NCBI GenBank assembly: GCA_963575745.1
Contig: CAUYUJ010000682.1
Coordinates: 27,501 to 91,500 of the forward strand
DNA from: Prorocentrum cordatum
Lineage: Eukaryota > Sar > Dinophyceae > Prorocentrales > Prorocentraceae
Length of the DNA stretch: 64,000 bases
Reading direction: 5' to 3'
Both the position numbers and the translations under genes were made by a program. Positions 56,101-64,000 of this stretch are shown piece by piece (position 1 is the stretch's first letter; each line of letters starts with the position of its first letter). Below the pieces are notes generated by a model that was given only the letters and a program-made list of their open reading frames with translations, was not told the DNA's origin and ran no database searches.

Positions 56101-57532
56101 TTCCATTGCCCGCTCACAGCCGATGCCCTCTGGAGAGGGGGCTGCCCACGCTCTCAGAGGCGAGCCACTTGCCGTCTCAAAGGGGACGAGGGCCTTTCGA
56201 GACTCCCGACGTGCGCTTATGATGTACAATGTTGGCTGGGTCACGGCTCGCGACACAATAACAGAGGTTCTACGACAACACGGCAACAGGGCCTTATCTA
56301 GTTCGGGCAAGCGGCTTCGTGGAGGCCCTGTGTCTGTGGGCGGTCGGTCTTGGCAGTTCCCCTGCATTCAGTTCTTTGGGGAAAAGTGGTGGGAGTCTGT
56401 GCGGGGCGATTGGGTTCAGTTCTTGGAGGTATGGAAGCAACTCCTTACACAATACAACAAAACTAAGGTCTATGATTACTTTGTGGTGTCTTGGAAGGGC
56501 TCTCCTAATGGACCTCGAGGCTCCCCTGAGGCTCGAGAGAAGGCCGATACTGAGGCGGTCGACATCGCGACCAACCCTCTGCACCCCAAGTACGACCCCA
56601 AAGAGTCCGCCAAGCTTGCAATACGTTATGCTATGATCCAGGAACGTGCGACTGTGTGGGATATATCCTCAGAGGGTTTTGCTGCTGAGTTCAAGGGTGA
56701 CTCATTACTTATCTGCTCCTGGCTACAGGGGAAATGGAGATGTGAGAATCGTGGCTACTGCAAGAGGACAGCTGCCATGATTGATTGTACCTTTGAGCTC
56801 GCTGCGTGTTTCAATCTGAGGCCTGCTGCCTTGGGACGTGAGATATGGAGACATGAATTCAGGGAGGACAATACACGAGCGGATGAATTGACGCATGAGG
56901 CCAGATGTGGCCGCACATTCTACAGAACTCATTGTTATCTATATCCATTCGAAACTTATCTCTTACCGTTCGCTATCAGGGGAGGCTTTGATGGCGGGGT
57001 TGACCAGCAAGGATCAGGATGTGGTTTCTGGCTTCAGATCGGCTTAATCAATACTCAGTGCAATCCCAGTGAGATAGGCATCGCTTCCGCGAGAACCGTG
57101 GGCCCCTTCCCTGCTGGGCATGAGTTTGCTGTTTCTAGTGCCGTGCCCCTCGTTTGTAGGGATGTGGCCGAGGCCGCGTGGCTCCTTGAAGGAGCTACAG
57201 TCACAGAATGTGAATTGTCGGCAGCCGAAGCGCTGCTCAGCGCTGCCCGTGTGCTTCTGCGGGACCGGTCCTCGCCCAGCTGCACTCAGCTGGGAACGCG
57301 AGTCCAAACAAACAAACAAACCAGGTTGACGGTTTACCGCCGGCGCCCAGTCGATGAGCTAGAGGAATTCCGGCGCGGGGTGGAGCTAGTTGGTCGACAC
57401 GACCAGAAAGGACAAAGTGGTAACTTTTCGGTGGTTTTGCGAATATTCGAAAGATATTTGACAATTCATTTTGAGAAAGCAGATTTTTTCGCACCTGTAG
57501 AAGGTTATGAGAGCCTCTACGTCTTAATATGA
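53048..57532 (+). CDS. LINE-B ORF2: AP endonuclease, reverse transcriptase, permuted RNase H
   Basis: Open from the UGA at 53045. The first ATG is at 53114 (1,472 aa counted from it), but the endonuclease Asn precedes it. Endonuclease: LQEC (E29), GDFN (D133, N135), LDY (D227), SDH (D257, H258). RT: GRACGPDG, motif A DIERAFD (D617, D623), motif B RTGGTESP (675-682), motif C WADN (726-729). Then come a thumb-like region, a Trp-rich FFGEKWWE segment, and RNase H-like motifs ordered GDS (D1196), ADELT (D1257), FDGG (D1293), CELSAAE (E1367). The element's own sequence ends near residue 1403. The frame then runs through the CAAA tail and flanking HP to a stop at 57530-57532, so about 70 C-terminal residues are flank-encoded. 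Function: nick target DNA and reverse-transcribe the element RNA. Apart from the missing own stop and the WADN, all catalytic landmarks look intact. Confidence 0.9.
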   Translation, partial: RCRGASRAGGPTAQHRLGTQNLMKQGATADRGFACMRALLSHGCEVFCLQECEHLPSNSIQLLGWHLVYSSDRKASIALRGKSCHNIVRSWSNHARLAIVCLRHPCIFLVSAYFPNRSENRSLEVAFEMLKTIETTYRRWKEECRYTCELVIAGDFNVELAPDITCSGGTVTGGAVQILDGRGYGNDTEDRRWEEDMWRSQLQEWLCRMRLLAVNSLGSPYSRQPTFVHRANNARRKSGAKTIAPKVLDYLMVPQSWEGDLVECRTDWIPETPTTNFSDHSCVYAEFHMQNPQVTKYQGPPSHHTSHKEFQSYREEAQFQVLADVQIPTVPPQRLAQTIAGHELPLLTVRAPRYSRGLPPSRTPQHAELEVQLREARARKDRALARDLRRRIRPLAREYRRRKVEWEALPSRKGRRARVTELRVTDTAGGDMGPTTMMTEDRELWAEEVERYAVQSMTCDDSRARNRELVSTLRRHASQSTASSDNTLTITYSTILQARSRLRTGRACGPDGISVELLKSLSWRSVRSIGKVFSDIFNGLRPTPREWQEVYLTLMPKTSKLETLRQTRNLLVGNTLAKWYLTCVTILLERCVEPFMSDMAVYGFTSGRRCWEISSAMKCIAQHASTWGRDQTAWLLSCDIERAFDAVTLPTVSRAMTALGISARLQYALLEPLSSTSCTVLFEGVTIPNVQWDRSLRTGGTESPIAFTIATIAMWRDVIARLDQRGVGVEMPCHDDHCRYARWNHALWADNIFLAAKSASEAHVAATAFTTALRDWGMEWKEESLEMMVCGTQYTDTVTVQIGWRIVPFKQVESLNVLGYQIPRSFTSIHTDVQERAQQARRAFFAQVQYFTCRALPLVKKFRRYQSTVQSRLLYAAEAITIDSECVRVIHAFEGMCLLRMSGRRKPGDAGWEVWRPAALTRVRTISCDGGFPSAVQMLCWKSWGMMRSTRQYLLSLEEDGTARAEVEVEGSTTQRAKRVRFADGRGEDVPAATVMEVEGRITDMERRLEDLCSQVACSIARSQPMPSGEGAAHALRGEPLAVSKGTRAFRDSRRALMMYNVGWVTARDTITEVLRQHGNRALSSSGKRLRGGPVSVGGRSWQFPCIQFFGEKWWESVRGDWVQFLEVWKQLLTQYNKTKVYDYFVVSWKGSPNGPRGSPEAREKADTEAVDIATNPLHPKYDPKESAKLAIRYAMIQERATVWDISSEGFAAEFKGDSLLICSWLQGKWRCENRGYCKRTAAMIDCTFELAACFNLRPAALGREIWRHEFREDNTRADELTHEARCGRTFYRTHCYLYPFETYLLPFAIRGGFDGGVDQQGSGCGFWLQIGLINTQCNPSEIGIASARTVGPFPAGHEFAVSSAVPLVCRDVAEAAWLLEGATVTECELSAAEALLSAARVLLRDRSSPSCTQLGTRVQTNKQTRLTVYRRRPVDELEEFRRGVELVGRHDQKGQSGNFSVVLRIFERYLTIHFEKADFFAPVEGYESLYVLI
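56640..57270 (+). other. Permuted RNase H-like coding segment of LINE-B
   Basis: GDSLLICSWLQGKW (DS motif), then HEFREDNTRADELTHEA, then GGFDGGVDQQGSGCGFWL, then ATVTECELSAAEALLSA. DS-to-ADEL spacing is 61 residues and DGG-to-E is 74 (43 in LINE-A). E. coli RNase HI has D70-to-D134 at 64 and D10-to-E48 at 38. The halves are therefore recognisable but swapped. Confidence 0.75.
57275..57294 (+). other. 3'-terminal hairpin of LINE-B
   Basis: CCCAGCTG, loop CACT, CAGCTGGG: a perfect 8-bp stem about 10 nt before the CAAA tail. It lies inside the extended ORF2 frame. Confidence 0.75.
57324..57350 (+). repeat. Right half of HP split by LINE-B
   Basis: CCAGGTTGACGG through CCGGCGCCCAGT. It completes the half at 51281-51300. 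Confidence 0.85.
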
Positions 57533-57728
57533 GCTCTCTAGGCGCATTTTTACTACGGAAACACTTGGGGGAACCAATTTCATCTCGACATGAAAAAACT
57601 GAATGTTCAATTTTTCGAGAAATGCCTCCAGAAGCTCTCTCTTTCGGCTCTGAGCACTCTTACGCGTGGAAGGAGCTCTACGAGGTTCCCGGCGGTGACC
57701 AGCTTGACGGTTCACCGCCGGCGCCAGT
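57351..57728 (+). repeat. Type B unit
   Basis: Cassette fragment CGATGAGCTAGAGG, body with ACACTTGGGGGAACCAATTTC and TCATCTCGACATGA, HP type B 57671-57728 (loop has ACCAGCTTGACGG). Confidence 0.75.
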
Positions 57729-57734
57729 AAAACG

Positions 57735-57910
57735 TCGCAGCGGGTCCGGGAGAGCTTCCGGCGAGCGTGAACGCGTGCCTGCGCGCGTGCAGGCACGCGT
57801 GGAACTGTTCCTGGCAGCGCTTCAGAGACGCTGCACGGGAGCCCCCCAGAGCCCCAGACGCGCTTCACGGCAGCGTTGGACGGCTCTCCAGGAAAGCTTT
57901 CCGTCGCGTG
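57735..57910 (-). repeat. Family C copy, inverted
   Basis: Reverse-complement family C including CGCGTGCCTGCGCGCGTGCAGGCACGCG, where the hairpin arms are again complementary. Confidence 0.65.
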
Positions 57911-58190
57911 TACTCTTTGCTCTCCGGGTTTTGGACGCTGCCAAGTTCAACGACCTGCTCAGGTCGAGCCCTTTAACGCCTTACTCAGCACACACAGCCG
58001 GAGGTCTCTCCCCAGGCCGTGTGGCGCCATCCCTGGGTCCTCGCTCCAGCGTCGCGCAGGTCTCACGCGCCTGTAAAGGTGTCAGGGGCGAGTATCGATA
58101 CCAGAAATAAACGCTCGCCGCGATTTGCTTGAAGTCCCTGGCCCCTGCTCCTCCTTCAGCTACTACTGTTCACTTTTCGGCCTCGTGACT
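57911..58190. other. GTTTTGGACGCT box and spacer
   Basis: Box CTTTGCTCTCCGGGTTTTGG at about 57917, then unique-looking sequence to 58190. No gene is visible. Confidence 0.5.
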
Positions 58191-59244
58191 CGTAGAGCTT
58201 CCCTAAGCTAGCAGCTGGAAGCTTAAGAGTAATTCGGACGCACTGGCGGGCTAGTTGGCTCGAAAAAGCTCGACGGAATGTTTGGTGACTTTTGCTCAGT
58301 TGAAAATTATGTTCTCAAAATTTGAACATTCGTTAGAGCCTTAGTATTTTTTCCCGTCATCTATGATCTTAGTGCGACTCGCCATCTTGATGTCAGCTCG
58401 ATTGGGTGAATATTACTATCGAAAAACACTGTGGCGGGATCGGCTGTTTTAAGTCATCTTGACACGCGATGACGGTTTTCTGAACATAAATCGATCTTTA
58501 GCACAGCTACAGAGCTAGTAAGCACAGCTAATCGATTCAGAATGATGAGGCGCGTTCGCCTGTTGAATCGAGAGGTCTGAACTCGGTCTGCTAGCCGAGC
58601 TAGGTCCGCAAACCTATTCGTATTATTCGAGTCATCTTGACAGGCGCTCTCGTTTTTTGTATTTAACTCGAGCTATATGACAGCTACAGAGCTGATACTT
58701 ACAGAAACTGATTCAGAATCATCAGTCGCATTTGCCTGTTGACTCCAGAGCTCTGAACTCGGTCTGCTGCCCGATCTAGAATCGCGAAACTATTCGTATT
58801 GGTCGAGTCATCTTGAGAAGTGCTCTCGGTTTTCTGCACTCAACTTGGGCTGAGGGGGGCTACAGTGCTGGTAGTCACAGGAATCGATTTGAAGACATCA
58901 GGCGCGTCCGCCTGTCGAATCCAGAGCTCGGAACTCAGTCTGCTGCCCGAACTAGGTCCGCGAAACTATTGTATTGCTCGAGTCATCCAGTCATCCTGAG
59001 AGGTGCTGTCGGTTTCCTGCACTTAACTCGGGCTGGATGGTAATCACAGGACACTACAGAGCTCGCAAAGAAGACACTCCAGAAGCATCGGGGGCGTTCG
59101 GCTGTTGCATCGCGAGGTCTGAAATTTCTTGGGCTGGAAAACTATTCGTTCTCTGCAATTTTTGTTTCACATCATATATTCTCAGGAAGCTCTACGAGTC
59201 CCCAGGCGGTAACAAAGGTTGACGGTTTACCGCCGGCGCCCAGT
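58191..59244 (+). repeat. Type A unit
   Basis: S cassette, L module (diverged: CATCTATGATCTTAGTGCG), four monomers, HP 59184-59244. Confidence 0.75.
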
Positions 59245-59245
59245 T

Positions 59246-60450
59246 TGGAGTGCTTGACGCTGCGTGACTGCGTGATGGGGCCCCTGTACCTCGTAACTCG
59301 TAGAGCTTCCCTTAGCAAATTATTGCTGGAAGCTTCAGTAATTCCGGGGCGCTGGAGAGCTAGTTGGCAAGCAACATCTCGACGGACCTTTTGGTGACTT
59401 TTGGTCGGTTGAAAATTTGGTTCTCGAAATTCAACCATTCGTTAGAGCTCTAGTAGTTGTTTCCGTGATATTCGATCTTATTGCCGCTCGCCATCTTGAT
59501 CTCAGCTCGATCCGGTACCTTTTACTACCAAAAAACACACGGGCGGGATCGGCTGTTTCGAGACATGTTCATACGCGCTGTCAGTATATTGGACTTAGCT
59601 CGAGATACAGGACAGCTACACAGCTGGTAAGCACAGCGTATCGATTCAGAATGATCAGGCGCATTCGTCTGTTGCATCTAGAGGTCTTAACTCGGTCTGC
59701 TAGCCGAGCTAGGTCCGCAAACCTATTCGTATTATTCGAGTCATCTTGACAGGCGCTCTCGGTTTTCTGAACTAAACTCGAGCTATAGGACAGCTACAGA
59801 GCTGATACTTTCAGAAATCGATTCAGAATCATCAGTCGCGTTTGTCTGTTGAATGCAGAGCTCTGAACTCGGTCTGCTGCCCGATCTAGAATCGCGAAAC
59901 TATTCGTATTGTTCGAGTCATCTTGAGAGGTGCTGTCGGTTTTCTGCACTTAACTCGGGCTGTAGGGGGCTACAGTGCTGGTGGTCAGTCTGCTGCCTGA
60001 ACTAGGTTCGCGAAACTATTCGTATGATTCGAGTTATCCTGAGAGGTGCTCTCGGTTTTCTGCACTTAACTCGGGCTGTAGGGCGGCTGCAGGGCTCGTA
60101 ATCACAGGAAATGATTCGGAGACATCAGACGCGGTCGCCTGTCGCATTTAGAGCTCTGAACTCGGTCTGATACTCGAGCTGGGTATGCCAAACTATTCGT
60201 TTTGTTCGAGTCATCTTGAGACGTTCAGTCGATTTACGCGCGTAACTCGGGCTGCAGGAGAGCTACAGAGATCGTACAGAAGACAATCGGGAAGCATCGG
60301 GGGCGTTCGGCTGTTGCATCGAGAGGTCTGAAATCGCTTGGGCTGAAAAACTATTCGTTCTCTGCAATTTTTTTGACATCATATATTATCAGGAAGCTCT
60401 ACGAGTCCCCCGGCGGTAAGAAAGGTTGACGGTTTACCGCCGGTGCCCAG
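59246..60450 (+). repeat. Type A unit
   Basis: Short unique lead, S cassette, L module (59370-59550), five monomers, GACATCATATATTATC leader, HP 60391-60450 ending CCGGTGCCCAG. Confidence 0.75.
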
Positions 60451-60873
60451 TAGAGCTCTTCGGCATCGATGAGCTAGAGGATTTCTGGCGCGGGATGGAG
60501 CTAGTACGTCGTAGAGCTCTTCGTCATCGATGAGCTAGAGGAATTCCGGCGCGGGGTCGGGCTAGTTGGTCGACCCGGCGAGAAAGGACAAAGTGATAAC
60601 TTTTGGGTGGTTTTGCGAATATTTGAAAGATATTTGACAATTCATTTTGAGAAAGCAGATTTTTCGCACCTGTAGTGGGTTGAGACGCGTCTGCCAGTAA
60701 AATTTTCAGGTCCGTAGGTGCAGTATTACTATCAAAACACTTGGGGGAACCGACTTTGGATAAAAACAGAAAAACACGATTTTCCGAGTTTTTCGTTCTT
60801 CGCTCGAGAAGCTTTCCTCATGTTTTCTGACCATCGCCGTGCAAGAAAAGATCTCTACGAGGTTCCCGGCGGA
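60451..60873 (+). repeat. Type B unit with truncated HP
   Basis: Two S cassettes, body with ACACTTGGGGGAACCGAC core; HP left arm only (60850-60873), breaking at CCCGGCGG into the next body's ACCAGAAAGGACC. Confidence 0.7.
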
Positions 60874-61196
60874 CCAGAAAGGACCATGTGGTAACTTGTG
60901 GGTGGTTTTGCAAATATTTGAAAGATATTTGACAATTCATTTTGAGAAACCAGATTTTTCGCACCTGTAAACGACTGTGAGGGCCTCTGCGTCTTAATAT
61001 GAGCTCTGTGGGCGCACATTCACTATCGAAATACTTGGCGGAACCAACGTCATGTCGAGATGAAAAAAATAAATCTTCATTTTTTCGAGAAATGCCTCGA
61101 GAAGCTCTCCTTCGACTCCGAGCACTTTACGCGTGGGAGGGGCTCTACGAGGTTCCCAGCGGTGACCAGGTTGACGTATCACCGCCGGCGCCAGTT
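60874..61196 (+). repeat. Type B unit
   Basis: Body with ATACTTGGCGGAACCAACG and TCATGTCGAGATGA; HP type B 61141-61196 (second arm altered to GACGTATCACC). Confidence 0.75.
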
Positions 61197-61535
61197 GGCC
61201 GACCCGACCAGAAAGGACAAAGTGACAACTTTTGGGTGGTTTTGCGAATATTCGAAAGATATTTGACCTTTTATCTTGATAAAGCAGATTTTTAAGCCGA
61301 GCATTAACATAAAAACTTTGTTCCCTGAGCAGCTCAGCTCTCTAGAGTCAGTTTTAGTATTAGTTGACTTCCCGGAACCGACTTCATGTTGGCTGCAAAA
61401 AATCTAAATTTTACGTTTTTCTTTAAAAGCTCCCAGAAACTCTCCGCTCGCATCCTGAGCTTTCTTACGTGTGCAAGGAGCTCTACGAGGTTCCCGGCGG
61501 TGACCAGGTTGACGGTTCACCGCCGGCGCCAGTTA
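61197..61535 (+). repeat. Type B unit
   Basis: 339-bp unit with TTGGCCGACCCGACCAG opening; core diverged; intact HP type B 61479-61535. Confidence 0.75.
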
Positions 61536-61762
61536 GTGGGGCCGCGCAGACGTGTGTCTGGAGTCGGGGCGGTTTTGCCGCTGCGATCCGACTCTGTGGC
61601 GTGTCTTCTGTTGGTGATGCCTACGCCTGCTGGCTCAGCAGGTCCTTGATGCAGATGCCTATACCATCCTGGCTCGGCAGTGTAGCAGTTTTCCTTGGCG
61701 CATCTTCATCCCGCTCGCTGCCCCATGAGGGCCTGGCCGCGAGACCGCAAGCCGGAACGAAA
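61536..61762 (+). mobile_element. Non-autonomous element NA-2 (copy of NA-1), 5'-truncated
   Basis: Matches the 3' ~220 bp of NA-1 (opposite strand) through GTTGGTGATGCCTACGCC, ATCCTGGCTCGGCAGTG and CGCGAGACCGCAAGCC. It ends GGAACGAAAA immediately before CTTGGTTAACGG, a degenerate HP second half, so its 3' end sits at the same loop position. Confidence 0.65.
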
Positions 61763-62133
61763 ACTTGGTTAACGGTGTGCCGCCCGTTTCCAGTTGGGCC
61801 ACCCGGCCCGGGCGGACAACGTGGCGACCTGGGTCGGTTTTTTGGAGATTGTGAGAGATTTGAAGGTTCGTTTTGGAACCCCCGTTTTTTCTGAAATGGA
61901 GTGAGTTGCGCTGCGCTCATCTGTCGAATTCTCAGGTCTGTAGCAGCAAGGTAGTCAAAAGACGTGAAGGAATCTTCGATATCATATAAAACTTTGGAGT
62001 TACATTCTGCGAGTTTCCAAGCTTATCTTCAAGGAAGCTGCATCCTCGTAGTCTGAGCACAAAGTTGTGTGTTGAGAGCTCTACGAGGGTCCCCGACGGC
62101 AGCCTGGATGACGGTTTACCGCCTGCTCCCAAT
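61763..62133 (+). repeat. HP remnant and diverged type B unit
   Basis: HP second half (61763-61795), then a type B relative with GGTCGGTTTTTTGGAG and a weak core. Degenerate HP 62078-62133 (GACGGCAGCC/GGTTTACCGCC). Confidence 0.6.
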
Positions 62134-62523
62134 TGGCCAACATGGCCCAAGAATGTGACGACCTGGAAGCGGTTTCTCGGAGACTGTGAAAGATTTGACA
62201 GTTTGTTTTGGGAACCTGTTTTTGTCATGTGTAGTGGGTTATTTTGCGTCGGCCTATAGAGTTTCCGTGTCCGTAGCTGCAATTTTACCGACAGACGTGA
62301 AGGAACCGTTGGTGGTCGGAATGCATTTTGCAAGATAAAAAAGTTTTGTCAAGCATAAAGAAGGCTAGACTGATTTGCACCGATGGATGAGAAGCATCAA
62401 TATCAAACGGCGGAAGCTTGTGGTTCGAGGTATATTAGGACACATTACATTGGCGTAGAGTTGTGGCATGATAGCTGTTTTCTGTTTCAACTTGTAATCT
62501 GAGCACTAATTTTCGTGGACGGC
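62134..62523 (+). repeat. Diverged type B body
   Basis: GGCCAACATGGCCCAAG opening and GACGTGAAGGAACCGTTGG core remnant; no closing plus-orientation HP. Confidence 0.5.
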
Positions 62524-62867
62524 GAGACTGAGAGCCGGCGGGAAGGCGTCAACCAGGTTACCGCCAGGACCCTCGTAGAGCTTTTGACACGCGAAGTAGG
62601 CTGAGGATGCGACGAGAAAGCTTACTTTCGCATCAGCGCGAAAACTCGAGAACAAACATATTCTCTCGGTTTGATGCGAAGTTGGTCCCGCCAAGTGGTT
62701 TGATAGTAATACTACAGCTGCAGACCCGAGGATTCGAGAGGCTGATGTGCCATAATCTACCGCATGTGCGAAATATACTAAAACTCTGTAGCTTGCTTTC
62801 TGCTGCAGTTGAGTTCAGGGAACCATTGGGGAAAATGCACCCCCACGGCCGGCGGTTCCCCCGCTGG
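62524..62867 (-). repeat. Diverged type B unit, minus orientation
   Basis: HP 62524-62590, then a body containing GAAGTTGGTCCCGCCAAGTG and TTTGATAGTAATAC, clearly the type B core in reverse. The orientation switch relative to the plus block lies between 62133 and 62524. Confidence 0.65.
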
Positions 62868-63595
62868 CAGCCGGCGGTAAACTGTCAATCAGGCTACCGC
62901 CGGAACCATCGTAGAGCTCTTGACGCGCAAGTAAGGCTGCGAATACGACGAGATAGTCCAATGTAAGATTGAAAAGTCGAAGAATGTATTTTCTTGGTGT
63001 TATAGGAAGTTGGATCAGGCCATGAGTTTGAATCGTAATACTACAGCTACGGACACGAGAATTCGACAGACTGACGCGCCATAATCTTGTACTGCTGTAG
63101 AAAAAGCTAGAGCTGTGTAGCTCGCTTCCTCCTGGAGTTCAAGTTCACGAAACCTCTGTCATCTGGAAAAATGCTGACGGTTGCTTCTTATTTTCGAGAG
63201 CTTTGCTGCAGCTAATCTCCTCAGATTTGCACCGCGAAGCGCGCCGTGATCCACTGCAGGGAATAAAAATCTGGGTTTCTAAAAACAACAGTCAGATCTC
63301 TTGCCATCTTGAAAAAAACCGACTCAATATTCCCACATTGTCCGCCGGGGCCCGCTGGGCCAACTAGCTCCGCCCCGCGCCGAAATTCATCTAGCTCATC
63401 GATGCCGAAGAGTTCGACAAGGTATTTTCGAGAGCTGTGCTGCAGCTACAGCCCTGAAGAATTCCACCATGAAACACATCATGATCCACTACAGGGAACA
63501 GAAGTCGGGGCTCCCAGAACGAACGGTCAAATCTGTCACAATATCAAAACAACCGACCCCAGGTCACCATATTGTCCGCCCGGGCCGGGTGGGCC
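62868..63595 (-). repeat. Diverged type B unit with S cassette
   Basis: HP 62868-62925; body with GAAGTTGGATCAGGCCATGAG; then S-like cassettes around CAACTAGCTCCGCCCCGCG (63360) and a duplicated CGAGAGCT(T/G)TGCTGCAGCTA segment (63196, 63428). Confidence 0.6.
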
Positions 63596-63899
63596 AACTT
63601 GGGGCCGGCGGTAAACCGTCAATCAGGTTGCCGCCGGGGCCCTCGTGGAGCTCTTGGAACGCGACGTAGTGTTCATAATGCGAGAGAGCTTGCTTCAATA
63701 TTAGTTTTTAAACTAGAAGAAAAGTCTCTGTGTTAAACGAAGTTGGTTCCGCCAAGTGTTTGAGAAATAATATAATAGCTGCGGGCCTGAGAGTTCGACA
63801 GGCCGCAACGCCATAACCTACTACAGGTGCAGGAAACATTGGCGTTGTGTAGAATGCTTGCTGCTTCAGTTAAGAGATTGTCTGCCCGGGCCTGGTGGG
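63596..63899 (-). repeat. Diverged type B unit
   Basis: HP 63597-63655 followed by a body with CGAAGTTGGTTCCGCCAAGTG. Confidence 0.65.
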
Positions 63900-64000
63900 C
63901 CAACTGAGAGCCGGCGGTAAACCATCAAACGCGTTGCCGCCGGGGCCCTCGTAGAGCTCTTGACGCGCGAAGTAGTGCTCTGAATATGACGAGATAGCTT
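63900..64000 (-). repeat. Diverged unit cut by the window end
   Basis: HP 63905-63962 (AAACCATCAAACGCGTTGCCGCC) and the first bases of another body. Confidence 0.6.

Larger units (their letters stand above)
51301..57326 (+). mobile_element. LINE-B, near-complete non-LTR retrotransposon in an HP loop
   Basis: About 6.0 kb: short 5' leader with a GCTCCTG/CAGGAGC hairpin (51321-51341), ORF1, in-frame UGA, ORF2 (endonuclease, RT, permuted RNase H), terminal hairpin 57275-57294 and a (CAAA)4-type tail (about 57305-57323). Both junctions lie inside one HP. No target duplication is seen; six target bases appear lost. Open frames suggest relatively recent insertion. Confidence 0.88.

Noticed and set aside
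57324-57532. C-terminal extension of LINE-B ORF2 as a functional domain
   Set aside because: The residues are encoded by the flanking HP and type B body; the same translated words appear at many HP copies without any gene.
11-64000. LTR retrotransposon or DNA transposon
   Set aside because: No long terminal repeats, integrase, protease or DDE transposase motifs. The RT-bearing elements have AP-type endonucleases and simple tails, as in non-LTR elements.

Overview
This window looks like intergenic repeat DNA from a protist nuclear genome. I see no host protein-coding gene, rRNA, tRNA or prokaryotic signal. The only recognisable coding sequences belong to non-LTR (LINE-type) retrotransposons. 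Their reverse transcriptases carry W-A-D-N in place of the usual Y/F-A-D-D. I associate that variant with predicted dinoflagellate proteins, so a dinoflagellate-like alveolate is my best guess, held at moderate confidence.

Layout. (1) 1-8,660: microsatellites and minisatellites, namely CAT, GGA/TCC and CAG triplets, ACGC/CA, a CCCCAAGAGG array, and a GGCCTAACGGGCCCTG array with an ~870-bp block duplicated 1,257 bp apart. (2) 8,660-33,990: composite units built from an ~178-bp satellite, a conserved ~200-bp L module and a ~58-bp hairpin module (HP), mostly on the minus strand as defined here. (3) 33,991-37,609: LINE-A (minus), cut by a 100-N gap. (4) 37,710-62,134: the same kinds of unit on the plus strand, interrupted by the nearly complete 6-kb LINE-B (51,301-57,326). 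(5) 62,135-64,000: diverged units on the minus strand again.

Conventions. HP '+' reads from GAGCTCTACGAG to GGCGCCCAG; satellite '+' contains AACTCGAGCTGTAG. HP type A has the stem CCGGCGGTAA/TTACCGCCGG, and type B has CCGGCGGTGA/TCACCGCCGG. A 'type A unit' is L module + satellite monomers + HP (about 0.8-1.8 kb). A 'type B unit' is a ~340-bp non-satellite body ending in HP.

The most interesting material is how the mobile elements relate to the hairpin. LINE-B, the decayed LINE-C and a short non-autonomous element (two copies) all have their 3' ends at the same point in the HP loop. This suggests site-specific retrotransposition into a dispersed hairpin, with a SINE-like passenger that shares the LINE 3' end. 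All the LINE C-termini carry RNase H-like motifs in circularly permuted order (DS, ADEL, DGG, ELSAAE) with near-canonical spacing within each half. In LINE-B, ORF1 and ORF2 share one frame, separated only by UGA-CGG. The conserved endonuclease Asn lies between that UGA and the first AUG, which points to stop-codon readthrough.
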